Assembly: GCA_937922955.1 (NCBI GenBank)
Contig: CALAKO010000161.1
Span: 1 to 17,693 of the forward strand
Direction: 5' to 3'
DNA from: an uncultured Peptococcaceae bacterium
GTDB lineage: Bacteria; Bacillota; Peptococcia; Peptococcales; Peptococcaceae
Length of the DNA stretch: 17,693 nucleotides
Shown: piece after piece, positions 1 to 7,677 of the stretch
Numbering within the stretch: position 1 is the stretch's first letter
How the letters are laid out: each line of letters begins with the position of its first letter
Translations under genes and position numbers: made by a program
The notes under the pieces: model-generated
What the model was told of the DNA's origin: nothing
The model's input: the letters and a program-made list of their open reading frames with translations, nothing else
Databases searched by the model: none

Positions 1-128
1 AAATGATACTGAATGAACGCGTCCTGCACCACTTCTTCTGCATCTTCTTTATTCTTGCAGACATTAAAAGCCACTGCATAGAGATTTTGATGATAGTGGG
101 CAATCAGCGTCTCAACCGGTAGTCTCAT
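1..128 (-). CDS. ECF-type RNA polymerase sigma factor, N-terminus only (cut by window edge)
   Basis: The reverse strand from 128 down to 1 encodes 42 codons beginning MRLPVETLIAHYHQNLYAVA and running through a stretch with KNKEDAEEVVQDAFIQ. This is the hallmark of sigma-70 region 2 in extracytoplasmic-function sigma factors: an aromatic-rich helix, then D-A-E-(D/E)-x-V-Q-(D/E)-x-F. Such proteins direct RNA polymerase to a small regulon, often including their own gene, and are usually held by an anti-sigma factor. The rest, including region 4 and any anti-sigma partner, lies outside the window. In-frame ATGs also occur at 140 and 143, but a GGTGAT sequence a few bases before 128 resembles the tail of a Shine-Dalgarno site, so 128 is preferred. 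It lies on the same strand as recN but after recN's terminator, so it is probably a separate unit. Confidence 0.8.
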   Translation of the reverse strand, partial: MRLPVETLIAHYHQNLYAVAFNVCKNKEDAEEVVQDAFIQYH

Positions 129-173
129 GAGAATCACCATCATTCCATTTTATTAAAAGGTCCCTTTGCCCAT

Positions 174-202
174 AATACAATCGAGCCCCCAAAAAGGTGA
201 CA
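174..202 (-). promoter_or_regulatory. Candidate promoter of the ECF sigma gene (ECF-like -35)
   Basis: On the minus strand, TGTCACC (202-196) is followed by a 16-nt spacer and TGTATT (179-174). TGTCAC-type -35 boxes spaced about 16 nt from a (C)GT-containing -10 are typical of several ECF sigma families, which often drive their own gene. A sigma-A-like TATTAT (177-172) overlaps, but no good sigma-A -35 sits at the right distance. Downstream, the near-palindrome AAAGGTCCCTTT (156-167) could be an operator. The assignment is inferred from spacing and resemblance only. Confidence 0.35.
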
Positions 203-221
203 GGATTTTTGATAAATGCGC

Positions 222-272
222 AAAAAAAATTGTCCCATTGCTCAGTAGCGTTAAACTGAGCAACGAGACAAT
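222..272 (-). terminator. Rho-independent terminator after recN
   Basis: A two-tier hairpin follows recN. The inner stem is TTGCTCAG (238-245) paired with CTGAGCAA (256-263) around a 10-nt loop. A 3x3 internal loop separates it from an outer stem, ATTGTC (229-234) with GACAAT (267-272). On the minus strand the hairpin runs directly into eight T residues (229-222). It ends the long operon that starts at asp23 and separates it from the ECF sigma gene. Confidence 0.92.
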
Positions 273-295
273 AGTTATTTATCGTAGTGTGTCTA

Positions 296-1963
296 TTAAT
301 ATTTTTTTGCTTCACGTAAGCGTTTGGCGTGTTCCATCTGCCATTCATCCACACTGCCGCTCATGCGGGCCACTTCACGAATAACAGCCTCTTCACTGTC
401 AAGCATGGTGACGTTTGTCTCTGTGATGCCATCCACGGCAGACTTTTCAATGTAGAAATTACGATCGGCGCGCGCCGCAATGCTTGGCGCATGCGTCACA
501 CAAATCACTTGTTCCCGCTGGCCAAGAGCTTCCAGCTTATCGGCCACCGTGGTCAGAACAAGCCCACCTATACCGGTATCAATTTCATCAAAAATCAGCG
601 TGTCAACGTCACCGGCACCACTGAGAATGGTTTTAATGGCCAACATGATGCGACTCATTTCCCCGCCAGACGCAATGTCGTAAAGCGGGCGCAACGGCAT
701 GCCTGGATTTGGCGCAATCATGAAAAGGCAAGTGTCGCTGCCACTGGCATCACCGCTGAACCGTTCGAAATGTACTTCAAACCGCACCGTTTCCATGGCC
801 ATGTCAGAAAGCTCACTGATCAGCCGCGCACTGAACGCTTCACCAAGCTTGACACGGCTTTCATGAAGCTTATCCGCTAATGCCGTAAACGCGGCACGAT
901 CACGCGCATACGTTTGCCGAAGATCGGCCAGCGTATCATCCATGCTGCCAAACTGCTCGATTTTTTCCTTCCATCCGGCAAGGGCATCCACCAAGCTGTC
1001 GATGTCCATTTGATATTTGCGCCGCAGGCTGGCCAAGGTGCCTAAACGTGCATCCATGGCTTCCAGCGTCGCTGGATCAAAGTCAATGCCTTCGCGATAA
1101 TGCTCCAAATCACGCGCAGTATCGTCGATCACAATGCGCACGCTCTCAAGCTCACGAATATAACCTTTGACCTGCTCATCGTATCTGGAAACAGCCTTAA
1201 GACGCTCTACCGCATCTGTGAGCATTTCATGTACGCTGCCCTGGGCATCATAGAGCACACCAGCGGCAGCAAAAGCTGCATCATACAAATCCTGAGAATG
1301 AGCGGCCTGCTTGTAGCGCTGAGCCAGCTCTTCTTCTTCGCCTTTCTTCAGCTCCAACGGCGCCAGCTCTTCAACGCGTTCTTCAAGCTGCGTCAATTCT
1401 TTTTCAAGCTTGGCCTGCTGCCGCAGCGCTCGTTTCAGCGCACGGCCACTGTGCTGAGCCTGCGCATAAGCCGTCACCACCTGCGCACGCAAATCCTGGT
1501 GCACTGCATCACCAAGCGCATCCAGCAGAGACAAGCGCGTTGCTGCGTCGCCAAGCTCATCGTAGTCGTGCTGACCGTAAATACTAATAAGATTGCTGCA
1601 AATGCTTTTAAACTGATTCAGCGTTACAATCTGGCGATTGATACGGCAAACATTCTTTCCATTTCCACGAATCTGACGCGTCAACACGATGGCTTCGTCA
1701 TCGTATTCCAGCCCCAAGCTGTCAAGCATGGCAAACACAGAATGTCCTTCCGGCATCACAAAAACGGCTTCCACCAATGCATGGTCTTCACCAACACGTA
1801 TGTCAGCCACATTGGCACGTTCACCGAGAATGAGCTTCACCGCATCAATGATGATGGATTTCCCGGCACCGGTTTCCCCGGAGAGCACATTGAAACGTCC
1901 GTCAAAAGACAGATCGACATGCTTTAGCAAGGCAAAATTATCCACCGTCAATCGTGCTAGCAT
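296..1963 (-). CDS. recN: DNA repair protein RecN (SMC-like ATPase)
   Basis: A 555-residue protein of normal RecN length. RecN is a cohesin-like ATPase recruited early to double-strand breaks, holding DNA ends together for RecA-dependent recombination. Walker A is GETGAGKS (residues 29-36). The middle (about 155-390) is rich in charged, heptad-like sequence, matching the short SMC coiled coil. The ABC signature SGGEMS is at 432-437, Walker B ends in D459-E460, and the switch histidine is H491 (VTHAP). The ATG at 1963 is set by a perfect GGAGG (1971-1975) seven bases upstream, overlapping the argR stop codon; the intergenic gap is 11 nt. It is the last gene of the operon. The argR-recN order is widely conserved in Firmicutes. 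Confidence 0.98.
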   Translation of the reverse strand: MLARLTVDNFALLKHVDLSFDGRFNVLSGETGAGKSIIIDAVKLILGERANVADIRVGEDHALVEAVFVMPEGHSVFAMLDSLGLEYDDEAIVLTRQIRGNGKNVCRINRQIVTLNQFKSICSNLISIYGQHDYDELGDAATRLSLLDALGDAVHQDLRAQVVTAYAQAQHSGRALKRALRQQAKLEKELTQLEERVEELAPLELKKGEEEELAQRYKQAAHSQDLYDAAFAAAGVLYDAQGSVHEMLTDAVERLKAVSRYDEQVKGYIRELESVRIVIDDTARDLEHYREGIDFDPATLEAMDARLGTLASLRRKYQMDIDSLVDALAGWKEKIEQFGSMDDTLADLRQTYARDRAAFTALADKLHESRVKLGEAFSARLISELSDMAMETVRFEVHFERFSGDASGSDTCLFMIAPNPGMPLRPLYDIASGGEMSRIMLAIKTILSGAGDVDTLIFDEIDTGIGGLVLTTVADKLEALGQREQVICVTHAPSIAARADRNFYIEKSAVDGITETNVTMLDSEEAVIREVARMSGSVDEWQMEHAKRLREAKKY

Positions 1964-1974
1964 GTCGATTCCTC

Positions 1975-2424
1975 CTATCTGGACGTATAATCTTCGATTT
2001 TCTCAACAACTTCCTGAACCGCTTCTTTTGGCTTAATGACCAGCATCACTGTGTCATCACCAGCCAACGTGCCAATCACCTGCGGCCAACGTGCGCGATC
2101 GATGGCCGATGCCACGGTGTTGGCATTGCCTGGTGCAGTATTTAAAATCAACAGATTCTCGCTGTAATCATAGCTGATGATGAATTCTCGCAACACCATT
2201 CGCAGCTTTGAATCCGTGACTGGTGTTTCTTGCGCAATAACATATTTATATTTGTCGCCACCAATGTTCACTTTTACCAACAAAAGTTCCTTAATGTCAC
2301 GTGATATGGTCGCTTGAGTGGTTTCAAAGCCTTCCTGCTGCAAACGTTCAGCCAATTCTTTCTGGGTTCCAATCGTCTCATTGGAAACGATTTCCAAAAT
2401 GCGTCTCTGTCTTCTATTTTTCAT
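1975..2424 (-). CDS. argR: Arginine repressor ArgR/AhrC
   Basis: A 149-residue arginine-responsive transcription factor, close to the usual 149-156. The N-terminal winged helix-turn-helix (about 1-70) carries the recognition motif SRDIKEL (41-47). The C-terminal hexamerisation and arginine-binding domain carries PGNANTVASAID (98-109) and GTLAGDDT (118-125), whose paired aspartates contact arginine in the family. It represses arginine biosynthesis and can activate catabolism. The start codon overlaps the nadK stop as ATGA (2421-2424), indicating translational coupling. No arginine pathway genes are in view, and its place before recN is ancestral synteny rather than a clue to a target. I saw no ARG box in the window, though such degenerate sites are hard to judge by eye. 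Confidence 0.97.
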   Translation of the reverse strand: MKNRRQRRILEIVSNETIGTQKELAERLQQEGFETTQATISRDIKELLLVKVNIGGDKYKYVIAQETPVTDSKLRMVLREFIISYDYSENLLILNTAPGNANTVASAIDRARWPQVIGTLAGDDTVMLVIKPKEAVQEVVEKIEDYTSR

Positions 2425-3308
2425 TTTGCTCCCTCTTTACGATGCATACGACGATAATTACGATCCAACAGTTTATTACGCACCGTTTCAAAAAACAGAT
2501 GCTTTTCAAGTTGGACAATTCTCGTTGGCATGTCCGCCTTATTGACCCGTATGGTGTCTCCTCTCCGCAAATGCGTCGCGTAACGCCCATCTGTCAAAAG
2601 ATACGCGTCTTTCACACTGCGAGTCAGATGCACTTCTATGCCGCCGTCGGCCGGCACAATAATGGCATTGGTTCCAAGCACGTGAGCACAAATTGGATTC
2701 AAAATGAGGCAATCCGTCCCTGGATAAATAAGCGGGCCCCCAGCAGATAAAGAATACCCCGTCGATCCTGTTGGCGTAGCAATGATGATGCCATCTGCCT
2801 GATAAGAGTCAATGAGCTGATCTTTCAAATATACATCCAATTCTAATGTATTTTCAATGGGATTTCGGTTGATGGTCACATCGTTAAGACCTACCGTTTG
2901 GCAAATCCGGTCGCCATTACGATACAACTCGCCGCTAATGGTCATACGTTCTTCAATATCGTAATTCTCTGCAATCAACTGCTCCAGCCGCTCTTCAAAC
3001 TCTTCCACCTCAAGCTCGGCAAGAAACCCCAAGGTTCCCTGGTTAATCCCAATCAGTGGAATGCCTGCGTTTCGCACCACGGAAGCAGCTCGCAAAAAGG
3101 TACCATCACCGCCAATCACCACCATCAGTGAGATGGACTGCAAAAATTGCGGTCTTGGCAAGTAACTCACTCCAGCACGCGTAGCCTGCAGTTGATCACC
3201 AGCAAACACCTCCACCTGCTGCGCTTTGAAGAGTTGCGCAACATGCTGTGCGATGGAAACAATGTCCTTTCTTTTTACATTATAATACATGCCTACTGCC
3301 TGATGCAT
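2421..3308 (-). CDS. nadK: NAD kinase
   Basis: ATP (or polyphosphate)-dependent NAD kinase that makes NADP+, 295 residues with the start chosen here. The glycine-rich motif GGDGT is at 66-70, and the second conserved motif, with ATPTGSTGYSLSAGGP, lies near residue 180. Both are diagnostic of the PpnK/YfjB family. A longer reading frame reaches 3380, but its extra 24 residues would overlap the upstream gene and look like membrane-gene sequence read in another frame. The ATG at 3308 has a GGAG (3317-3320) eight bases upstream, so it is preferred. The gene lies 16 nt after the nuclease-like gene and overlaps argR by 4 nt. NADPH supply is relevant to the reductive MEP pathway begun by dxs in the same operon, though this grouping is common synteny. 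Confidence 0.96.
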   Translation of the reverse strand: MHQAVGMYYNVKRKDIVSIAQHVAQLFKAQQVEVFAGDQLQATRAGVSYLPRPQFLQSISLMVVIGGDGTFLRAASVVRNAGIPLIGINQGTLGFLAELEVEEFEERLEQLIAENYDIEERMTISGELYRNGDRICQTVGLNDVTINRNPIENTLELDVYLKDQLIDSYQADGIIIATPTGSTGYSLSAGGPLIYPGTDCLILNPICAHVLGTNAIIVPADGGIEVHLTRSVKDAYLLTDGRYATHLRRGDTIRVNKADMPTRIVQLEKHLFFETVRNKLLDRNYRRMHRKEGAK

Positions 3309-3324
3309 CGCATAATCTCCTAAC

Positions 3325-3837
3325 TCAATGATACGAATATAGAAAAACCACCAAACAAATTCCAACCAGCAAGCCACCAATAAAAGGCTTTATGCCTGTT
3401 GATGTTTGATATGGTTCATCAAAAGACACTTCCATGATATCATATTTATTCATGTCTATAAATAAAATTCCATCTGTTTGAAAAATTTTTTGGTATTCAA
3501 ACAGTTGTCGGCGTACATTCGGTAAGCGTACATTCGCCTGTTTTCCGGTTTTAACTTCAACCAAATATTCTTTCATTCCTCTGGCAACAAGGTAATCGAT
3601 CTTGATATAACTTTCGACACGCTCACCATCCACCGTCATGATCACAGGGCGACGAACTTGTGTATCCAAAACAACATAGCCATGCTGTTTCAATAATTTC
3701 TCTGCTTCCGATTCGCCCACTTTCGCACGACGGCTGATAGCGCGCCGCTTATGTCGCTGCCAATACTGCCGTCCCCAGCGAATGCCAATAAGTGCAAGCA
3801 AGCCCCCAAAAAGCAGCCACACCATTGCTTCCCGCAT
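3325..3837 (-). CDS. Membrane-anchored protein with PD-(D/E)XK nuclease-like domain, function unknown
   Basis: A 170-residue protein with a hydrophobic N-terminal segment (about 5-19), a basic stretch (23-39), a soluble core (40-145) and a second hydrophobic segment (about 150-168) ending two residues before the stop. The core reads like a restriction-endonuclease fold: GESEAE with E44 on the first helix, D81 in IKIDYLV, then E94-V95-K96 in LVEVKTGK, then a helix with R110-Q111-L-x-E-Y. That order (E...D...ExK...Q) is the canonical catalytic pattern. Both termini would sit on the same side; positive-inside reasoning on the 23-39 arginines and lysines puts the core in the cytoplasm. The ATG at 3837 overlaps the tlyA TGA by one base; a GTG at 3840 is possible. 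I do not recognise a named family, and DNA cleavage activity is inferred. Confidence 0.85.
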   Translation of the reverse strand: MREAMVWLLFGGLLALIGIRWGRQYWQRHKRRAISRRAKVGESEAEKLLKQHGYVVLDTQVRRPVIMTVDGERVESYIKIDYLVARGMKEYLVEVKTGKQANVRLPNVRRQLFEYQKIFQTDGILFIDMNKYDIMEVSFDEPYQTSTGIKPFIGGLLVGICLVVFLYSYH

Positions 3838-4658
3838 CACTCTTGTTCTGCCTTTTTACCAAAATCCGCAAAGGTGCTTTCCACTAATGCATGCACATCA
3901 ATCTCCACCGCCTGCGCTTCTTGATCTTTTGTGAACCAGTAGAGGTATTCAATGTTCCCTTGCGGGCCCTGAATCGGAGAATGAACAACGCCAAGAGTCT
4001 TAAAACCAAGCTCGCTGTTAAAAGCAAGAATACGTTCAATGACTTCTTCATGAACAGCAGGATCACGAACAACGCCATTTTTTCCAACTTTTTCGCGCCC
4101 AGCTTCAAATTGCGGTTTAATAAGCGCAACACCGCTGCCGTTCTCTTTTAAAATGCTGTACGCTGCTGGAAGAATCTTTGTCAATGATATAAAGGCCACA
4201 TCGGTTGTCATCCAATCCATTAATTCTGGAAAATCCTCCGGTGTCAAAAAACGAGCATTGGTCTTTTCCATATTGATAACTCGTTCATCGGTACGCAGTT
4301 TCCACGCCAACTGCCCATACCCAACATCAACAGCATAGACACGCTTGGCCCCATTTTGCAAAGCACAATCGACAAAACCGCCTGTTGAAGCCCCCAAATC
4401 AACAACAACAGCGCCTTCCATTGAAATAGGAAAGCGCTTAAAGGCCTCTGCCAGCTTAAAACCGCCACGACTGGCATAGGGAAGGGGTTCGCCAACCAAA
4501 CGCAGCTGGCTGTCCAGCGGTACCTTCGTACCGGCTTTATCGACTTTTTGATCGTTCACCAGCACCATGCCGGCCATAATATATTTTTGTGCCTTTTCTC
4601 TTGTTTCACATAACCCCTGGGAAACAAGCAGCACATCCAATCGTTCTTTTTTTGCCAT
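3837..4658 (-). CDS. tlyA: TlyA-family rRNA 2'-O-ribose methyltransferase
   Basis: A 273-residue protein matching the TlyA/YqxC family, which 2'-O-methylates cytidines of 16S and/or 23S rRNA and in some species affects capreomycin sensitivity. An S4 RNA-binding domain fills residues 4-65 (LDVLLVSQG, then KYIMAGMVLVNDQ). The RrmJ-like methyltransferase follows: SRGGFKL (63-69) with K68, SAM-binding DLGASTGGF (87-95), D153 in DVAFISL, and KPQFEAGRE (181-189) with K181, consistent with the K-D-K-E tetrad. An in-frame ATG at 4688 would overlap dxs by 26 nt; the ATG at 4658 starts the conserved S4 domain and has AAAGGG (4666-4671) seven bases upstream, so it is chosen. It starts 4 nt after dxs ends. 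Confidence 0.95.
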   Translation of the reverse strand: MAKKERLDVLLVSQGLCETREKAQKYIMAGMVLVNDQKVDKAGTKVPLDSQLRLVGEPLPYASRGGFKLAEAFKRFPISMEGAVVVDLGASTGGFVDCALQNGAKRVYAVDVGYGQLAWKLRTDERVINMEKTNARFLTPEDFPELMDWMTTDVAFISLTKILPAAYSILKENGSGVALIKPQFEAGREKVGKNGVVRDPAVHEEVIERILAFNSELGFKTLGVVHSPIQGPQGNIEYLYWFTKDQEAQAVEIDVHALVESTFADFGKKAEQE

Positions 4659-4662
4659 GATC

Positions 4663-6525
4663 TTACCCTTTATTGATAAATGCCGCAATTCGCTGCATCA
4701 TTTTCTCCGGTGTCAGCCCATAATCGTCTTTGAGACGATTGGTATCTCCGTGTGCAACAAACGCATCCGGCAGCCCAATGCGCAAAAGCGGCACATTGAT
4801 CTGAGCATCGTTCAATGTTTCCAGAACGGCACTGCCAAAGCCTCCAGCCAAAACATTTTCTTCCATGGTAATCAGCGGACCAGCCTGTCGCGCCACCTGA
4901 AGAACCGTATCAGTATCAAGCGGTTTCACAAATCGCGCATTGATGACCCCAAACTCAAGCCCCAGTTCCGACAACAGCGCCGCTGTTTTTACGGCCGGCT
5001 CCACCATTGCCCCAACAGCAATAATGGTACCGTCTTTGCCTTCACTTAAAACTTCGGCTTTGCCGTATGGTATTTCAGAATACGTTCCAACCAATGCATG
5101 ACCTGGCCCACGACCTCGAGGATAGCGGATGGCGGTCAATCGATTATAGGCAATGGCACTATACAGCATGTTCTGCAACTCCGGTTCATCCTTAGGAGCC
5201 ATGACCGTCATTCCTGGAATGGTGCGAAGATAACTCAAATCAAATACACCATGATGGGTCGGTCCATCTGCACCAACAATGCCTGCGCGATCCAATGCAA
5301 AAACCACCGGTGCTTCCTGCAGCGCGCAATCGTGAATCAGCTGGTCGTAAGCTCTCTGCATAAACGTTGAGTAAATCGCCACAACCGGCTTCAACCCGGA
5401 CAACGCCATTGCACTAGCCATTGTCGTCGCATGTTCCTCAGCAATACCTACATCAAAAGCGCGTTTTGGGTACGCATTGGCGAAACGATCCATCCCAGTA
5501 CCCGAAGCCATTGCCGCTGTGATCCCAACAATGTGCGGATCATCCTTAGCCAAGTCCACAAGGGTATTAGCAAAGATCTTGGTATAGCTTGGTTGAGTGG
5601 AACGATCCAATAATTCCCCCGTCTTGATGTCAAAAGCACCAACACCATGAAATTTGTCTGGATGCTGAACCGCTGGCAGATACCCTTTTCCTTTTTCGGT
5701 CAGGCAATGAATTAAAACTGGGCAGTCGAATTGTTTGCTGTTTTCAAAAACACGAATCAATTCTTCAATATCATGCCCGTTCACTGGGCCATAATATCTC
5801 AATCCCAACTCTTCAAAAAAGCTGCCTGAGGTCAGCATGTATTTTAACGAATCTTTGAGACGATCCGCCATTTCTGCCATTTTGGGACCAATATTTGGAA
5901 TGCGTTTCAGGAAGTATTCCATGTCTTCCTTAAAACGGTTATATCCAGGATCGGTGCGCAAACGTGTCAAATACTGGCTCATGCCACCGACGTTTGGTCC
6001 TATGCTCATTTCATTATCGTTAAGAATGACGGTCATCTTTGTTTTCAGGTGTGCCGCATAGTTCAACGCTTCAAAAGCCATGCCGCCAGTCATGGCGCCA
6101 TCACCGATCACAGCAATAACGTTTCGATCTTCATGCAGCAAGTCCCTTGCTGCCGCAAAACCATCTGCTGCAGAGATGGACGTGCTGGCATGACCAGCGC
6201 CAAAGTCATCATAGCTGCTTTCACTGCGTTTTGGAAACCCTGATATGCCATCGTATTGACGCAGGGTATCAAACCGTTCATTGCGTCCGGTCAACAGCTT
6301 ATGCACATAAGCTTGATGTCCAACGTCCCACACCAGTTTATCCTCTGGAAAATCGTACACGTAATGAAGGGCAAGGGTGATTTCAACAATCCCTAAGTTT
6401 GGCGCCAAATGTCCGCCATTTTTCGCACACACTTCAATCAGACGGTGTCGAATCTCTTTGGCCAATGATCGCAGTTGGTCCATGGATAGATTTTTAATAT
6501 CTTTTGACTGGATGTCTTCCAACAT
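4663..6525 (-). CDS. dxs: 1-deoxy-D-xylulose-5-phosphate synthase
   Basis: A 620-residue enzyme of normal length. It condenses pyruvate with glyceraldehyde 3-phosphate using thiamine diphosphate to give DXP, the entry step of the MEP isoprenoid pathway and a branch to thiamine and pyridoxal. Conserved features are H70 in DVGHQAY, H112 in GAGHAS, the ThDP/Mg site GDGAMTGG (141-148) through NDNE (169-172), and the catalytic-type glutamate E363 in GIAEEHA; the transketolase pyrimidine and C-terminal domains follow. The ATG at 6525 is preceded by a strong GGGAGGGG. It lies 37 nt after ispA, the largest gap inside this operon, in which I see no promoter or terminator. Linkage to ispA puts the first step and the prenyl-chain elongation step together. 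Confidence 0.98.
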   Translation of the reverse strand: MLEDIQSKDIKNLSMDQLRSLAKEIRHRLIEVCAKNGGHLAPNLGIVEITLALHYVYDFPEDKLVWDVGHQAYVHKLLTGRNERFDTLRQYDGISGFPKRSESSYDDFGAGHASTSISAADGFAAARDLLHEDRNVIAVIGDGAMTGGMAFEALNYAAHLKTKMTVILNDNEMSIGPNVGGMSQYLTRLRTDPGYNRFKEDMEYFLKRIPNIGPKMAEMADRLKDSLKYMLTSGSFFEELGLRYYGPVNGHDIEELIRVFENSKQFDCPVLIHCLTEKGKGYLPAVQHPDKFHGVGAFDIKTGELLDRSTQPSYTKIFANTLVDLAKDDPHIVGITAAMASGTGMDRFANAYPKRAFDVGIAEEHATTMASAMALSGLKPVVAIYSTFMQRAYDQLIHDCALQEAPVVFALDRAGIVGADGPTHHGVFDLSYLRTIPGMTVMAPKDEPELQNMLYSAIAYNRLTAIRYPRGRGPGHALVGTYSEIPYGKAEVLSEGKDGTIIAVGAMVEPAVKTAALLSELGLEFGVINARFVKPLDTDTVLQVARQAGPLITMEENVLAGGFGSAVLETLNDAQINVPLLRIGLPDAFVAHGDTNRLKDDYGLTPEKMMQRIAAFINKG

Positions 6526-6562
6526 TCCAACGTCCCCTCCCTCGCACTAATTCTCTACTCCA

Positions 6563-7447
6563 TCACTTTTGTCTTTTAACGATATAATCCGCAATATAAT
6601 CCAATACATCGCAGTCGCCCGGAAGATCACTCAGCATATTTTTCGCCAAAGCACACTGCTCTTCCGCCATTTTTCTCGATGCATCCAATCCATAAAGGGC
6701 AGGATAAGTTGCCTTATTGTTCTTTTCATCGCTTCCGACCGGTTTCCCGATTACCGCTGTATCACCAACCACATCAAGGATATCGTCAGTGATCTGGAAC
6801 GCCAAGCCAATGCGATCCCCGTACTCGGTCAACGCTTTTAGCTGTGCGTCATTGGCACCGCCAATAATGGCACCGATACGAACAGACGCTGTAATCAACG
6901 CCCCCGTCTTATGCGCATGAATGTATTTCATATTGGCTTCGTCAATGCGCTTCCCTTCCGCCAGCAAATCCTGTGCCTGACCAACAACCATGCCCTGATT
7001 GCCAGCTCCATGCGCCAATTCAAACGCAACACGAAGACCAATTTCCGGTTTTCCCTGTGCCAGCCAATAGTCACAGATGTTTTCAAATGCCTGCGTTTGC
7101 AGACCATCGCCTGCCAAAGTCGCCATGCCTACGCCAAACACAATATGATTGGTGGGCTTGCCACGACGCAATTCATCATCATCCATCCCTGGCAGATCAT
7201 CATGAACCAGCGAATAGGCATGGATGCATTCAATACTCGCCGCGCTGACCAAGGCATCCTCAATTTTTCCGCCAACAGCACTGCAAGCCGCTAACGCAAG
7301 AATAGGACGCAGGCGTTTTCCGCCAGAAAGCAAACTATAGGCCATCGCATCAACGAGAACATCGTTGTAACCATCCTTTTCAGGCAACAATTGAGGCAAT
7401 TTCTCCTCAATCAGCTCTTGAAAGCCTTTCATTTTCTCTTTACTCAT
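6563..7447 (-). CDS. ispA: Geranyl/farnesyl diphosphate synthase (polyprenyl synthetase)
   Basis: A 294-residue trans-prenyltransferase that adds isopentenyl diphosphate to DMAPP and GPP to give farnesyl diphosphate, the precursor of undecaprenyl and quinone side chains. GGKRLRP is at 42-48. The first aspartate-rich motif is DDLPGMDDD (83-91), with the two-residue insertion typical of bacterial type II FPP synthases, preceded by IHAYSLVH as in IspA. The second is FQITDDILD (217-225). Product chain length cannot be fixed from sequence alone, but the residues before the first motif fit a C15 product. The start overlaps the xseB stop as ATGA (7444-7447), consistent with coupling. The xseA-xseB-ispA-dxs order is a well-known conserved block. 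Confidence 0.96.
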   Translation of the reverse strand: MSKEKMKGFQELIEEKLPQLLPEKDGYNDVLVDAMAYSLLSGGKRLRPILALAACSAVGGKIEDALVSAASIECIHAYSLVHDDLPGMDDDELRRGKPTNHIVFGVGMATLAGDGLQTQAFENICDYWLAQGKPEIGLRVAFELAHGAGNQGMVVGQAQDLLAEGKRIDEANMKYIHAHKTGALITASVRIGAIIGGANDAQLKALTEYGDRIGLAFQITDDILDVVGDTAVIGKPVGSDEKNNKATYPALYGLDASRKMAEEQCALAKNMLSDLPGDCDVLDYIADYIVKRQK

Positions 7448-7677
7448 TGCTGATCCTCCACTTGAAACAACTGCTCTACACCATTCTGTAAAACTTTGAT
7501 TTCACCTTCAGCTTCGCTCAACATTTTTTGACAAAGACTGGCCATATCCAAACCAATCTTATATTGTTCAACAGCCTTTTCTAATGGAATATCGCCTTGA
7601 CTCAAAACCTTCAGCGAATCTTCCAAATGCTTCATCGCTTCTTCGAATGTCAGCTTATTTTCAAGTACTTCACTCAT
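7444..7677 (-). CDS. xseB: Exodeoxyribonuclease VII small subunit
   Basis: A 77-residue, mostly helical protein of the size and pattern of XseB: LTFEEAMKHLEDSLKVLSQG followed by PLEKAVEQYKIGLDMASLC and a final coil. Several copies bind the C-terminal coiled coil of XseA to form exonuclease VII, which degrades single-stranded DNA from both ends to short oligonucleotides. Its start overlaps the xseA stop as ATGA (7674-7677), with GAGGG about eight bases upstream, so the two subunits are probably made by coupled translation. Confidence 0.95.
   Translation of the reverse strand: MSEVLENKLTFEEAMKHLEDSLKVLSQGDIPLEKAVEQYKIGLDMASLCQKMLSEAEGEIKVLQNGVEQLFQVEDQQ

Noticed and set aside
112..354. An 80-codon minus-strand frame spanning the recN end and the ECF gene start
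   Set aside because: It runs through the recN terminator hairpin and the intergenic region, overlaps recN and the ECF sigma gene in other frames, and shows no family pattern.
1100..1927. A 275-codon plus-strand open frame opposite recN
   Set aside because: Same in-register shadow effect; recN is intact on the other strand with all motifs.
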